A stretch of DNA of 64,000 nt from Agrypnia vestita (taxonomy: Eukaryota > Arthropoda > Insecta > Trichoptera > Phryganeidae). The notes under the pieces are model-generated. The model had not been told where the DNA came from. It made no database searches and worked only from the letters and a program-made list of their open reading frames with translations. A program made the translations under genes and the position numbers. Where the stretch lies: NCBI GenBank assembly GCA_016648135.1, contig JADDOH010000494.1:62001-126000 (forward strand), written 5' to 3'. Shown here piece after piece: positions 43,160-52,470 of this stretch (its first letter is position 1; every line of letters begins with the position of its first letter).

Positions 43160-43490
43160 AAGCTAAGCAATCGTTTATTGCTGATTACTTGCTGCTAGGC
43201 CCACTGGGCGGCTGTCTGGACAGCTGCGCGGCTATTGAATGCCACTACACGGCCATTTCTATTTTACGGCGCTTGATAATGTGGTCGGCTATGGTGGCCG
43301 CTTTGCGGCTGGTATTGACCGCTGCGCGGCCATTGGTGACAAGTTCCAATATTCCGGTGAATGCCAATGGCCGGCCCAACGGGCGGCTATGATTGGCGAT
43401 TCGCAGCCAATGGTGTCCACTGCGTGATGTCCGCTTGCTGCAAGGCCATGCTGTCAGCAATGGTAGTCGCTTCGCGGCCAGTGAAAGCTA
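43160..43490. repeat. array of miniature hairpins
   Basis: A GC-rich run in AT-rich DNA made of tiny self-complementary units, most followed by GGCYAT or CCATTGG: GCCCACTGGGC, CTGTCTGGACAG, CCGCTTTGCGG, CCGCTGCGCGG, GCCCAACGGGC, GCGATTCGC, CACTGCGTG, CTTGCTGCAAG, GCTGTCAGC and CGCTTCGCG. Stems differ while the linkers stay similar. ORFs of 62-71 codons on both strands are compositional. The left border phrase TAAGCAATCG is shared with the hairpin at 12185. Confidence 0.7.
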
Positions 43491-43499
43491 CTATACGAA

Positions 43500-44380
43500 T
43501 AATCTTGAGGGAAGCATGTCAGATGTTTTGAGCTTTGATAAGACAGTTCATGTTTTGAAGATTAAATTCTAAAAATATTTGTAAGTTAATTTAGATTTTC
43601 GTAATTTGTAATAAAGTACCTATTATGCATACCGACCGCCGTTGCTAGTAATCAAACTTTGGTAATGATCCCAATTTGAAAAAACATTAAAATTTCTAAA
43701 AATCCGAAATTATACTATAATTATAATTTTTTTAACGAAAATTTGGTAGATCTGCTTGATCATCACCACGAGTCTGCTTGCAAAGTTTCAGCTCGATTGG
43801 ATCACGGGAAAAGGGTTAAAAATCGATCCAAAGTTTTTTCGTCAGATAAGCAGACAAGACGACAAGTAGACAAGCAGACGCTATGAGTTGAAAGAAAGGG
43901 AGTAAAAAATAGTGATATAATTCATTGTACGACAAAATAAGTTTAATTCTTAATTTTCCTGTCTTTTTTGTAAATTTAACTAACTTCGTACAACAGAATT
44001 TGTATGGAATATTATATTCCTTTATTACTAGCTTTACTTCAACTTAATTATCATAAAACTCAATTTTTTAAATTTTATTTTAGCAAAATATATTTTCAAC
44101 TTCCTCCCTAATTACCATTATAGATAGTCCCACAGAGACGGGTTTTAGTGCAATATAAAGGTAGTGAAAATAAAAAGCTATCAAGCTATTAGCAAAGATA
44201 CGTAAAGAAAAAAAACTGTTACAAATAAGGAGAATAAATTGATGCAATAAAGTTTGATAAATTTGTTACTAAATCATATTATATGCACTACTTATTTTTT
44301 TTAAAATATAAATATTGTACGAACATTTGAATATGATAAACATAATTACACAATACACTTTTGATGATAAATTAATAATA
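43500..44380. other. no gene; TE-like phrases
   Basis: 43740-43890 has the phrase GTTTCAGCTCGATTGGATCACGG with GACAAGTAGACAAGCAGAC, typical of worn insect transposon ends. A family A scrap (TAGATAGTCCCACAGAGACGG) lies at about 44123-44145. Confidence 0.4.
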
Positions 44381-44386
44381 AATGTC

Positions 44387-44960
44387 TTTAGGCGGCACAT
44401 TCATTGCAAATGCATATTTTGGCGTTTTTTTTACGAAAATGTGGGTTTTTATTATTCATTTATATCAGAATGTATACTCTAGACAGAAATTTTTTAGTGC
44501 AATAAATTAGATAAAACCTTTGTTATTATATAAAAGTAATAAACTGAAAATTATATAAAAGTAATAAACTGAGCATTATTAATTATTGTAAATAATTATT
44601 TTATTAATTATTTACAATAATTAATAAAATATAAGCATTAATCCACAGGCTGCGGCCAAAAATTCATTTTTAGTGTCCTAGGCGGCGCTAATTTTACATG
44701 AATATTTATATGTATGCATAAAATTTTCTTTTATACGTATAAAGTATACTTCGTTATCTAGAATCCGTACTAAGGAAATTAAGAAATATTCAATATATAT
44801 AAAGTTGTAATGTTTTAAATTTGCTAGAAATTTTTATGTTTTTTCTTGATTTTAAAAAGCTTTTTATTTAAATAAAGAGTTGATTTTAGATTAGAGTATA
44901 CATTTTGATATAAATGAATAATAAAAACCTACATTTTTGTAGGTTTTTATTATTCTCTGA
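44387..44960. repeat. nested inverted repeats and hairpins
   Basis: Arms 44437-44485 and 44891-44937 are complementary (GGTTTTTATTATTCATTTATAT, AGAGTATACATT). A perfect hairpin AATAATAAAAACCTAC / GTAGGTTTTTATTATT sits at 44918-44955. Another hairpin of TTGTAAATAATTA type lies at 44578-44625. The left edge (44391: GGCGGCACATTCATTGCAAA) resembles the palindrome arms at 46063. Confidence 0.75.
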
Positions 44961-44999
44961 TTCACTTTCACTTTGCCTTGTGCACTTTCAGTGCATTAA

Positions 45000-45900
45000 G
45001 GGGGGGGTAAGGTTTTTAACTTTTTTTTTGCATTTTATTTTTATTTTTTTAAATGAATGTACAACATCGTAAGAATATTGTGTCAATATTTCAAGTCAAT
45101 CGAAGCAAAATTGACGAAATTATGAACATTTGAGCGATATCAGACTGATTTTCTATACCTGCTCGGGCAGCTAAGAGACGCGCTCACCTGAGGACTACCG
45201 GACGTGCTATTTGCATTGGAAGAGTTTTGCGTAGACAAGGACAAACAGATGCTGATGATGAAAGCTCTTTGCCGTGTGAACATGGCATCGACGATTATGT
45301 GTAAGTATAAAATAAGTGTTGAGTTTTATTTTGAATTTTACAGTGTGCAAAAGTTTAAATCGTTTTCCCCACATCTCACGTTTTCAAAGTCGGTGTCCAT
45401 CATAACTTCAAAACTACTGCACCAATCCTTTTGAAGTTTTGAATACTATTTCTGAACATAATTTACGAGGTAACGCTGTCGAGTTTTTTTCAAATTTGTT
45501 ATTAATTTTTATTTTTTAATAACAAATTAGTCGATATTTTTCGCAAAAAATCGCGTTTTTCCCTTCAAAGTGTTCCAAAAAATTGAAAAATTGAAATTTC
45601 AAAAAACCCTCCCAGCGTTACCTGGGAAAATCTATTATCTAACGAATGAACTTTGATTTTTTGATTTCAGATGATTTAGTACCAAGTTATGATGGACAAT
45701 TCTACTTTTTTCCGAGACACGTCCGAATAATTGCTGCCATTGCCGTATTTCTTAATATTTCGTCTTGAAAATTTTACACATTATTTCTCAAATATCATAC
45801 TTTGATGTAATATTAGTTTTAATAAAGAGATTTTAACTGTGTCGTCACAAAAAATTCACAAAAACATGCCTTTTTTGTACGAATTAACCTTACCCCCCCC
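45000..45900. mobile_element. 901-bp TTAA-flanked element, non-autonomous
   Basis: Bounded by TTAA at 44996-44999 and 45901-45904. The terminal inverted repeat GGGGGGGGTAAGGTT is perfect over 15 bp. The interior holds a 76-codon ORF (45204-45434) of unknown nature and an AT hairpin near 45498-45530 (TTGTTATTAA/TTAATAACAA type). TTAA target duplication points to piggyBac- or Kolobok-type mobilisation. No transposase motif is seen. Confidence 0.85.
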
Positions 45901-45904
45901 TTAA

Positions 45905-45963
45905 AGCATAGATTTTTACGTTCTCGACCAATCAGACGATCCGTTTTCGTAAAAATCTATGCT
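45905..45963. mobile_element. 59-bp TTAA-flanked palindromic element
   Basis: Perfect 16-bp arms AGCATAGATTTTTACG / CGTAAAAATCTATGCT around a 27-bp loop, flanked by TTAA on both sides. It shares its left TTAA with the 901-bp element. Confidence 0.75.
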
Positions 45964-46062
45964 TTAATTGACCGCTTACTTTGATCGAACTTGAAACAAC
46001 CGGGCCTTAGTCGGGATCTTAGACAATAAGTTGATGTTTTAATAAAAGGGGGGGGCCCTTAA

Positions 46063-46116
46063 GGCTGGACATTCACCGCAAATGCTTATATAAGCATTTG
46101 CAGTGAATGTCCAGCC
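46063..46116. mobile_element. 54-bp TTAA-flanked palindrome
   Basis: GGCTGGACATTCACYGCA arms meet at AATGCTTATATAAGCATT with one mismatch overall. TTAA on both sides (46059-46062, 46117-46120). In effect two terminal repeats fused without interior. Confidence 0.8.
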
Positions 46117-46120
46117 TTAA

Positions 46121-46515
46121 TGATAAAATGAATTGTAAATAATATTCAGAATAAAATAAAGACTTGTAAACTAATAAATATAATTTCGGAATGAGTTCCA
46201 GATTAACAGAAGTATAAAGGTGAGTGCGCGGGTTCCAAGGTCAACACTGTGTGTCTATGATGAGCATGTAGTACACGCTCAAGCGACCGTCAACCAAGTT
46301 CAATATTTCGCTTCTGAACTGAGCTATGTAGAACCAGTAGTCTGGTAACTTCTTCGTTCTTAGATTTTTCTGGATATCTAGATATAAGTCTACTGGAAAT
46401 ATGGAGAAACTACTAAATAAATCCATAAATTATTTCCCGTATTTTATTTGCCCACAACTATATTTACAAATTTGCGGAGGGTAGTGGTAAGGTGGAGTGG
46501 TATTTATGTTTTAGT
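46121..46515. other. no recognisable gene
   Basis: A 61-codon minus ORF, no domain. Confidence 0.4.
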
Positions 46516-46519
46516 TTAA

Positions 46520-47134
46520 GGGGTTACACCATCTACGGGCATCAAAAATTATATTTAAATTATTTTTTAATGATGTCGTTATTTACGGCATACGTTGGTT
46601 AAATTTTTCCCTAACAAATTATTTTGAAAAATTCAAAATAGCGGAGTTTGTGCTGCCCCGCAAAGGTCCTTTTCGGTGACGCGCGTAGCTGGTAGAGATT
46701 AAAATAAAAAGTTTATTATGTTTTTATTAAATAATGTCATGTCGTTATATAGCATATAAAAAATTAAGATTTGTGCAAATGAGGGTAGTTTACAAATAAT
46801 TGTATAAGCAAACGGCAAATTTTATCAATAAAATCATAGGCTGTAATCAATATTATAGATAATGTGATAAACTAAATATTAACAAAATCGGCTTGATAGT
46901 TTTTAAGCTATTTTTTCTATCAACCTGCAATCCCGTATTTTCGAGAAAAACAAAAATTCGAAACGCAAAGTAAATGGCTTAAAAATTCACCTACAATACA
47001 AGCTTCAAATTGCTAGAGCTCAGCTAATTTTTGGAACTCTGGCGTGAGTGATGACTTTCATCATTTTTAGAACTTCAACCTATTAAATGACTTTAAAAAA
47101 ACAGTTTTTGAAAATGTCAAGATGGAGTGACCCC
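46520..47134. mobile_element. 615-bp TTAA-flanked element, non-autonomous
   Basis: TTAA at 46516-46519 and 47135-47138. Terminal repeats GGGGTTACACCATCT and (inverted) GGGGTCACTCCATCT match at 13 of 15. Interior AT-rich without transposase. Different terminal sequence from the 901-bp element. Confidence 0.8.
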
Positions 47135-47284
47135 TTAAATAAACTTTTTTTATCGTGTGTTATAGGGTGGCCCATCAGATACGCCGGATTTAAGGTCAAA
47201 ATGAAAGAGAAAATTACTTATTAATATTCAAGAACACATTCATATTTGTGAAGTTATAATTTTTCAAAGCAAAGTTTGTGAAAT

Positions 47285-47655
47285 TTATAATCAAATTAAT
47301 TGATCAATTAGAAAGACATACAGAAAAATCTAATTCCAAATAAAGTCCAAATAAAATGAATTATTTGGTTGATGCTGGCGTCCATCTAGCCGTAGCATTG
47401 CAAAATAATTTGAACTATCGTATCAAAAAAGTGGATTGCTCTATGGACAAAAATAAAAATTAATCAATTAATAAAAATGAGAACTACATATAAGGTCGAT
47501 ATATTCACGTAAACATAGAGGGCTGCTTTAGCATAGTGGTCAGAGCACCGGCACCGCAAAGGAGGTGACCTGGGTTCGAATCCCAATATTAGCCTTATAT
47601 TTTTTCGTGAATTTGATTTTTCTGTATGTCTTTCTAATTGATTAATTAATTTTGA
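47285..47655 (+). repeat. family T repeat with internal tRNA-like module, copy 3, with inverted ends
   Basis: Inverted relative to 13366 and 27735: CTGGCGTCC..CTAGCCG, AAAAAAGTGGATTGCTCT, GGTCGATATATTCACG, module, TTTTTTCGTGAATTTG, TTTTTCTGTATGTCTTTC. Its end phrase GAAAGACATACAGAAAAATC also occurs inverted at about 47307-47327, so this copy has terminal inverted repeats of about 40 bp. Confidence 0.8.
47521..47594 (+). ncRNA. tRNA-like module of family T
   Basis: 74 nt. GGCTGCT and ATTAGCC ends pair at five or six of seven positions. A-box TAGCATAGTGGTCAGAGCA, B-box GGGTTCGAATCCC. The anticodon stem is not formed. Conserved repeat sequence continues on both sides of the module. Confidence 0.6.
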
Positions 47656-47759
47656 GCAAATTATTATTCACACTGGTCAATTTTTATTGATTTTTAAAAT
47701 ACATATATTGTTGAGATTAATTATTGATCAGTTAACTCAACTTCACCAATAAGGCGTTG

Positions 47760-47975
47760 CATTTCTGTTTTCACTTTCAGGAATCGTTCATTCCTGAACT
47801 GAAGAAAAAGCTCGCATGGCGTCATCTGGGCGGCAATTTACGTCAGAACTTCTGGAAATTTTGTCTTAACAAATTGATGCTTATTTTGCTGGATGGCGTG
47901 TGGCACCATCTCGTTGAAATCAAATTTCTTGGAGGTCCATATCGTTCAATTGATTCAACAAGAAGTCTGGTATCC
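47760..47975 (-). pseudogene. transposase remnant of a Tc1/mariner-type element
   Basis: On the minus strand: DFLLNQLNDMDLQEI, a stop, FQRDGATRHPAKQ, SINLLRQKFPEVL, then frame loss. The phrase recalls the (F/W)QQDGA..H.A motif that carries the second catalytic Asp in Tc1/mariner-like transposases. Only this small block is recognisable, and it is truncated by the MITE at 47978. Confidence 0.65.
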
Positions 47976-47977
47976 TG

Positions 47978-48194
47978 CAGGAGCGTGCAGTGGGAACATC
48001 GCAGCATGACTCTTACGTAACCATTATTTGGGAAAAAATCTAAATACATACATTTAGTAATATTTCTGTCACAATCGTTATCATATTTTGATATATCATA
48101 AAAATCGGGAGCATAAATATTTCATTTCTATTTTTTTTTCAAAATATACGTTTACAAAAACGTCATGCTTCAATGTTCCCACTACACGCGCCTG
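47978..48194. mobile_element. hAT-type MITE, copy 1 (217 bp)
   Basis: Target duplication GTATCCTG / GTATCATG (7 of 8) at 47970-47977 and 48195-48202. Terminal repeats begin CAGGAGCGTGCAGTGGG and (inverted) CAGGCGCGTGTAGTGGG. Collinear with the copy at 50027 throughout. No ORF. Confidence 0.9.
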
Positions 48195-48256
48195 GTATCA
48201 TGCCACGATATCGTATTCCATTTATAATAACAGCACGGACAGACTAAATCTAAAAA

Positions 48257-48387
48257 AATTAATATAAATTAACTTTGTTTAAACCACTTATTTATTGAAA
48301 AAAATGATGAAGAAGCCATTGACTTTGAAACATGTTGATTTTTTTTCAATAAATAAGTGGTTTAAACAAAGTTAATTTATATTAATT
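48257..48387. repeat. palindrome with hammerhead-like loop
   Basis: Arms 48257-48304 and 48340-48387 are complementary (AATTAATATAAATTAACTTTG, TTTAAACCACTTATTTATTG). The 35-bp loop carries the hammerhead-like block. Confidence 0.85.
48303..48340 (+). ncRNA. degenerate hammerhead ribozyme motif
   Basis: ATGATGA (CTGATGA expected), AGAAGCC..GACTTT region, GAAAC, AT, GTT, GATTT. Stem II is weak and the first core C is lost. 3' half identical to the motif at 18293. Confidence 0.5.
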
Positions 48388-48599
48388 AAGTTTAAATAAT
48401 AAGTAAAATAAGCACCAAACAGTGACTCTTTGTGAGTGCACCGTTTTTGCATGTATTTTAAGATTTTTTTCATTTATACAGCGATCCATATTCAACAACC
48501 TTAATGACAGCAGATGACAAATATCAAATATAAAGGTTGCTAAATTAAATATTTAAAAATGGGTAATTTAAATCCGGCGTACCCGATGGGCCACCCCAT

Positions 48600-49239
48600 A
48601 TTTCGCCGGCAGTGCTGGCATCCCCACCCGCGTGTCAGTCATGCGATTATCCCCTCACGTCTGATTTTATCCGTTATTATACCATTAATCAAGTTAAGGG
48701 ATTTGGTGCGGTTATTGTAGGGGCGTTCCTTAACACTATTCAATGTCACGAACGCTGGATCAGAAGGTCATTGTTTTTGATTCGGTAATGGTAATGGAAT
48801 ATTATATTTATAGAATATCAAATAAAGTACAAACGAACATATATTAATTTTTCGAAATGTTCCCGTGTAACTTTGTGAAACGCCATTTTAAATTGCATTA
48901 AAAAACTATCTGTAACCCGTAAAAAATGGCGGCACGTTGGTATGCGTCTTTTCTAAGCCCTGGTATATATATTTATAGCATCTTTTTGGCAGTCTACGGT
49001 TGAAAGTAATACAAGCGATTTTGGTCCAAGAGATTTTGGTCAAATCGACCATAAAATCTATGCGATTCCTAGTAAAACAAAAACTACTAGAACAATAACC
49101 TCCTTCAATCTATCCTTCTCTTTAACGCTGTGGTTATAGATATTTTTCATGTCCATTCGCTGTGATTTTCAGCATAAATATGTTTTCATACGTATATCTT
49201 TCAAAAGATAATTTTTTCACTTTTCCGTCCAACTAATCT
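48600..49239. other. no recognisable gene
   Basis: A GC-richer start (48600-48730), then AT-rich. The phrase TTTTGGTCAAATCGACCATAAAATC near 49042 looks like a worn transposon end. Confidence 0.4.
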
Positions 49240-49545
49240 TTTTAATGATGATATGCAATATGAAAGTTTTTACATTTTTTTCAGTTGGTATTTCTGACTT
49301 ATTTTTTGCAAAAAATTTAACTATTATTACAGTTATTTATATCGATAAAGAAAAACTCATTTTCGTTAATATGTGTAGAATAAAACGATAAAAACTTTTA
49401 TGTTTTTATCATTTTATTTTAGTGGTATTGAAACGAAGGAATTTTTCAATTTTTTACAAAAGACAGGTTAGAAATATTGAAAAAAAATGCAAAATTTGAT
49501 ATTGCATATCTCCATAACTATTGATATAACGTCATGGTTTTGTCC
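49240..49545. repeat. dispersed repeat family C, palindromic copy
   Basis: Left arm 49255-49345 matches copies 10262 and 24060 in direct sense. Right arm 49430-49530 matches their start in reverse (GCATATCTCCATAACTATTGATAT). The family is thus a long-armed palindromic MITE of about 300 bp. Confidence 0.7.
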
Positions 49546-50018
49546 CATTATCAAGGCAGGAATCCAACTCTAAAATTTTTGCTACTAGCTATGAGACACC
49601 TTGTATACGTTTGTATTTACAAAGCCTTTCTACATTTTGCTCCTATTAGTCTAAAAAATAGTTCTGAAGCAGAACGTATGCAAACATTTAAATATAAATA
49701 CAACATGCGAGAATAGCATTAAGATTTTTTTAGAATTTGAAAATTGTTATATTACTTATTCATTCATTCAATAAATCATGTGGCTGTTTGCTAATGGACT
49801 AGGTAAATTTCTGTACTGCGAGAACTTTTAAATTTTACATTACAAACCATAGCATAGCGAGAAAAAAGTAAACATACTGGGAGAAATGTAAATCAATGTT
49901 TAATTCATCGAAGAATAGCAATATAAGAAGAAACGAAGAATAGTTTGCTCTGAATATTGGCAGATAAGAATTCAATTCACCGTCTTCTCTCAAAAGATCC
50001 AATTATATCCATAATTAA
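49546..50018. other. no recognisable gene
   Basis: A 60-codon ORF, no domain. Confidence 0.4.
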
Positions 50019-50026
50019 CTGAATAC

Positions 50027-50255
50027 CAGAGGCGTGCAGAGGGAACATCGCAGCATGACTTTTACGTAACCAATTATTTGGAAAAAAAATCGGAATGCAA
50101 GATATATTTCATAATATTTCTATCACAATTGTTATCATAGTATCCATATTTTGATATATCATAAAAATATGTAGCATGAAAATGTTATTACTATTTTTTT
50201 ACAAATTATACGTTTACAAAAAGTCATCCTTAAATGTTCCCACTGTACGCACCTG
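50027..50255. mobile_element. hAT-type MITE, copy 2 (229 bp)
   Basis: Target duplication CTGAATAC / CTGAATAT (7 of 8) at 50019-50026 and 50256-50263. Terminal repeats start CAGAGGCGTGCAGAGGG and (inverted) CAGGTGCGTACAGTGGG. Subterminal GCATGACTTTTACG matches copy 1. Non-coding. Confidence 0.9.
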
Positions 50256-50263
50256 CTGAATAT

Positions 50264-51400
50264 CCGGCGTTGTAAGGGATAGAAAATGATTATTTTTAGA
50301 GCATAACAAACTAAACACCCCCTCAATACTTTCGGAAATGTACATAAACATCCCAATCCATAATTACATAAATGATGTAATTATTATTATTATTATTACT
50401 TTTATTATTTCTGAATTGTTTGAGATTTGAAAAATGAAATAATTAAAATAAGATTAATCTTGTGTTGAGATCTCTGAAAAATAAAAAAAGAGTGTTCTAT
50501 TGATTTTAAAAGCGCCCTGTTGTATCTGTGCTGATTTTATAAAATATTAATAAAACAATGTAATTATTAGTTTTAAAATAAATTACCATCACACAGTCCC
50601 GAATTTTTTTTTTGCTGCAATAGTTGATTTTAGGATATTTTCTGTACCGCAGAGTTTCGATACACGTTTTTTGAGATCGTATTATTAATTTTCTTAGATA
50701 GGAAGGAATAATTCTCTTGCAGAAAATTTGTTTTTTTTGTATATAAAGTATTATATTTCAGACACTACGGCTGTGGATGGAAAATAAATATTATAATAAT
50801 TCAGTTTAATTGGAATCAAATAGTATGAGAGTCGTATTTCCGAGACGCTTCAGTCAAAATAATGAAATCTTGGTAAAACGAGAAGTAAATACTTTGAATG
50901 AAAAAGAGATGAAATAACTGTGAATATTTATTTATTATGACTGATATTCCTCTGAAAGGAAATATAATATTTTTGTAGCTTAATACTTTCTTAATATCCT
51001 GTCAATTAAAATAATGAACGCCAAAAGAGGTTTTGAGCTTGAATTCTAAGCGCCTTATTTAAACGAAAAATTCTAGTAAAAAATAACTGGAAATATACAT
51101 AAATATTGTAAAGTACTAATAAATTGTTATTTATTTTAAAGATAAAGAGTCACCCATCGTAGCATTTGAATACGTAAGAATAAATATTTAAAAGTAACTC
51201 TGTGTCAAATAGTGCCAAACGTTTATTTTATCCGCCCAATGAAACGAAGCACGGAACGTGTTATTGGGTCAAGTTTTGTAAGAGAAATTTATGCGTATGC
51301 GTAAATTTTCGCGAAACCCCATTGTAAATATTTTCAAGGTCCAATAGGCTTACGGAGACAGTGCTACGAGCATCTCACAGATAGAAGAATGGTTCAAACT
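50264..51400. other. no recognisable gene
   Basis: AT-rich, with a TTA-triplet run at 50378-50400. Nothing assigned. Confidence 0.45.
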
Positions 51401-51945
51401 AGCGAAGGGAAAAACTACATTTCAAAATGAAGACTACAATACACACACGCTCACCAGTTTGAAGACTACAAAGTGTACACTACATTTGTAGTAAAAACTA
51501 CATAAAGTGAACTAACTGTAGTACTAATGAAGTAAACTCTTCGTAGTATTAATGAAGTGAACTACTGCAGTGCTACAAAATTGTAATGACCTACAAGAAG
51601 TGCTTCTTGAAAAGTGTACTACTGGAAAATTTTCAAAACCAGGGGGGGGGGGGTTGTTTTAGTTTTCAAAGATTTCTTCATTTATCTATATCGACTTTCA
51701 AAAATTTCACATAAAAAATGTACTATTGGAAGTATGCACTCATACTTTCAATAACTTTGAAGTGTGTGTACTTTGTAGTGTTCGCTTTAAAATGAAGTGT
51801 ACTATTTGAAGTATGTACTTTCAATAACTTTGAAGTGTGTGTAGTTTTTAGTTTTCACTACACTTCAAAAGATATGAAGTGTATACTTCAATGTAATATA
51901 ATACTACATTGTAGTGGTTAGTACTGAGCGGACCCATCACTAGTG
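51400..51945. repeat. low-complexity repeat built from GAAGTGTACTAC-type phrases
   Basis: Degenerate short phrases (ACTTCAATAACTTTGAAGTGTGTGTA twice, at about 51750 and 51815; CTACATTGTAGT) on both strands, a 12-G run at 51643-51654, and an end GAGCGGACCCATCACTAG. A similar end lies at 27260-27280. Possibly a hAT-type MITE with repetitive subterminal sites. Confidence 0.45.
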
Positions 51946-52470
51946 CAAACCCCGTAAATATGGACGCAAATCAGTGGATAATGAACCTCTTCCCGGCAGG
52001 CCCTTAACAGGCCGAAACAATAATGTGATCGACCAACTGCTTACTGCGGTCATGTAGGATTATTGTAGTCCAAAAAAAACAATCCATGGCCTAAAAACTT
52101 GCTAAAAAAGTAAAGATAAGCAATGGATCATTATATTAAATTTTTGTTGAAAGAGTGGATTTTGGAGAGGATTTTGGCTGTCCGCAAAATTCGTACCAAA
52201 AACTACTGGCAACAGAGCATTTCCATCACGATAATTTATCCTTCCATTCTTCGCATCTCATATATATTTTTCAGACTGCCTGATCTCCCGGCTCCGTGTG
52301 ATTTTTGGCTATTCCCCTAGTTGAAAATGAAAAGGAAAACTGATTTTACTCAAGAGAGAACGTTACGCGGAATCGGACTGCTAAAGTACACCATTTCAAA
52401 AGATGACCATCGACACCGCCTTGAAAAGTGTGTGCATTGCCAAGGGTATCCCTTTTTAAATAAATCAAAG
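51945..52470 (+). pseudogene. mariner-like transposase relic
   Basis: Heavily decayed. GRKSVDNEPLPGRPLTG near 51965-52010 resembles the end of a mariner DNA-binding domain. LPDLPAPCDFWLFP at 52278-52319 resembles the third-Asp motif (SPDLAPCDF.LFP). About 260 bp separate them, with several stops, so most of the catalytic domain is deleted. Confidence 0.5.

Larger units (their letters stand above)
47164..48597. mobile_element. Tc1/mariner-type transposon with nested insertions
   Basis: Terminal repeats GGGTGGCCCATCAGATACGC (47165) and its inverted partner near 48570-48596 match over about 30 bp, flanked by TA. Inside lie a minus-strand transposase relic (47760-47975), a family T repeat with extra inverted ends (47285-47655), a hAT-type MITE (47978-48194) and a hammerhead-like palindrome (48257-48387). 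Without these the original element would be only a few hundred bp. Confidence 0.8.

Noticed and set aside
43189..43460. Small coding genes on both strands of the GC-rich patch
   Set aside because: Open frames on both strands come from high GC and repeated motifs. No conserved domain, and the hairpin periodicity explains the sequence.
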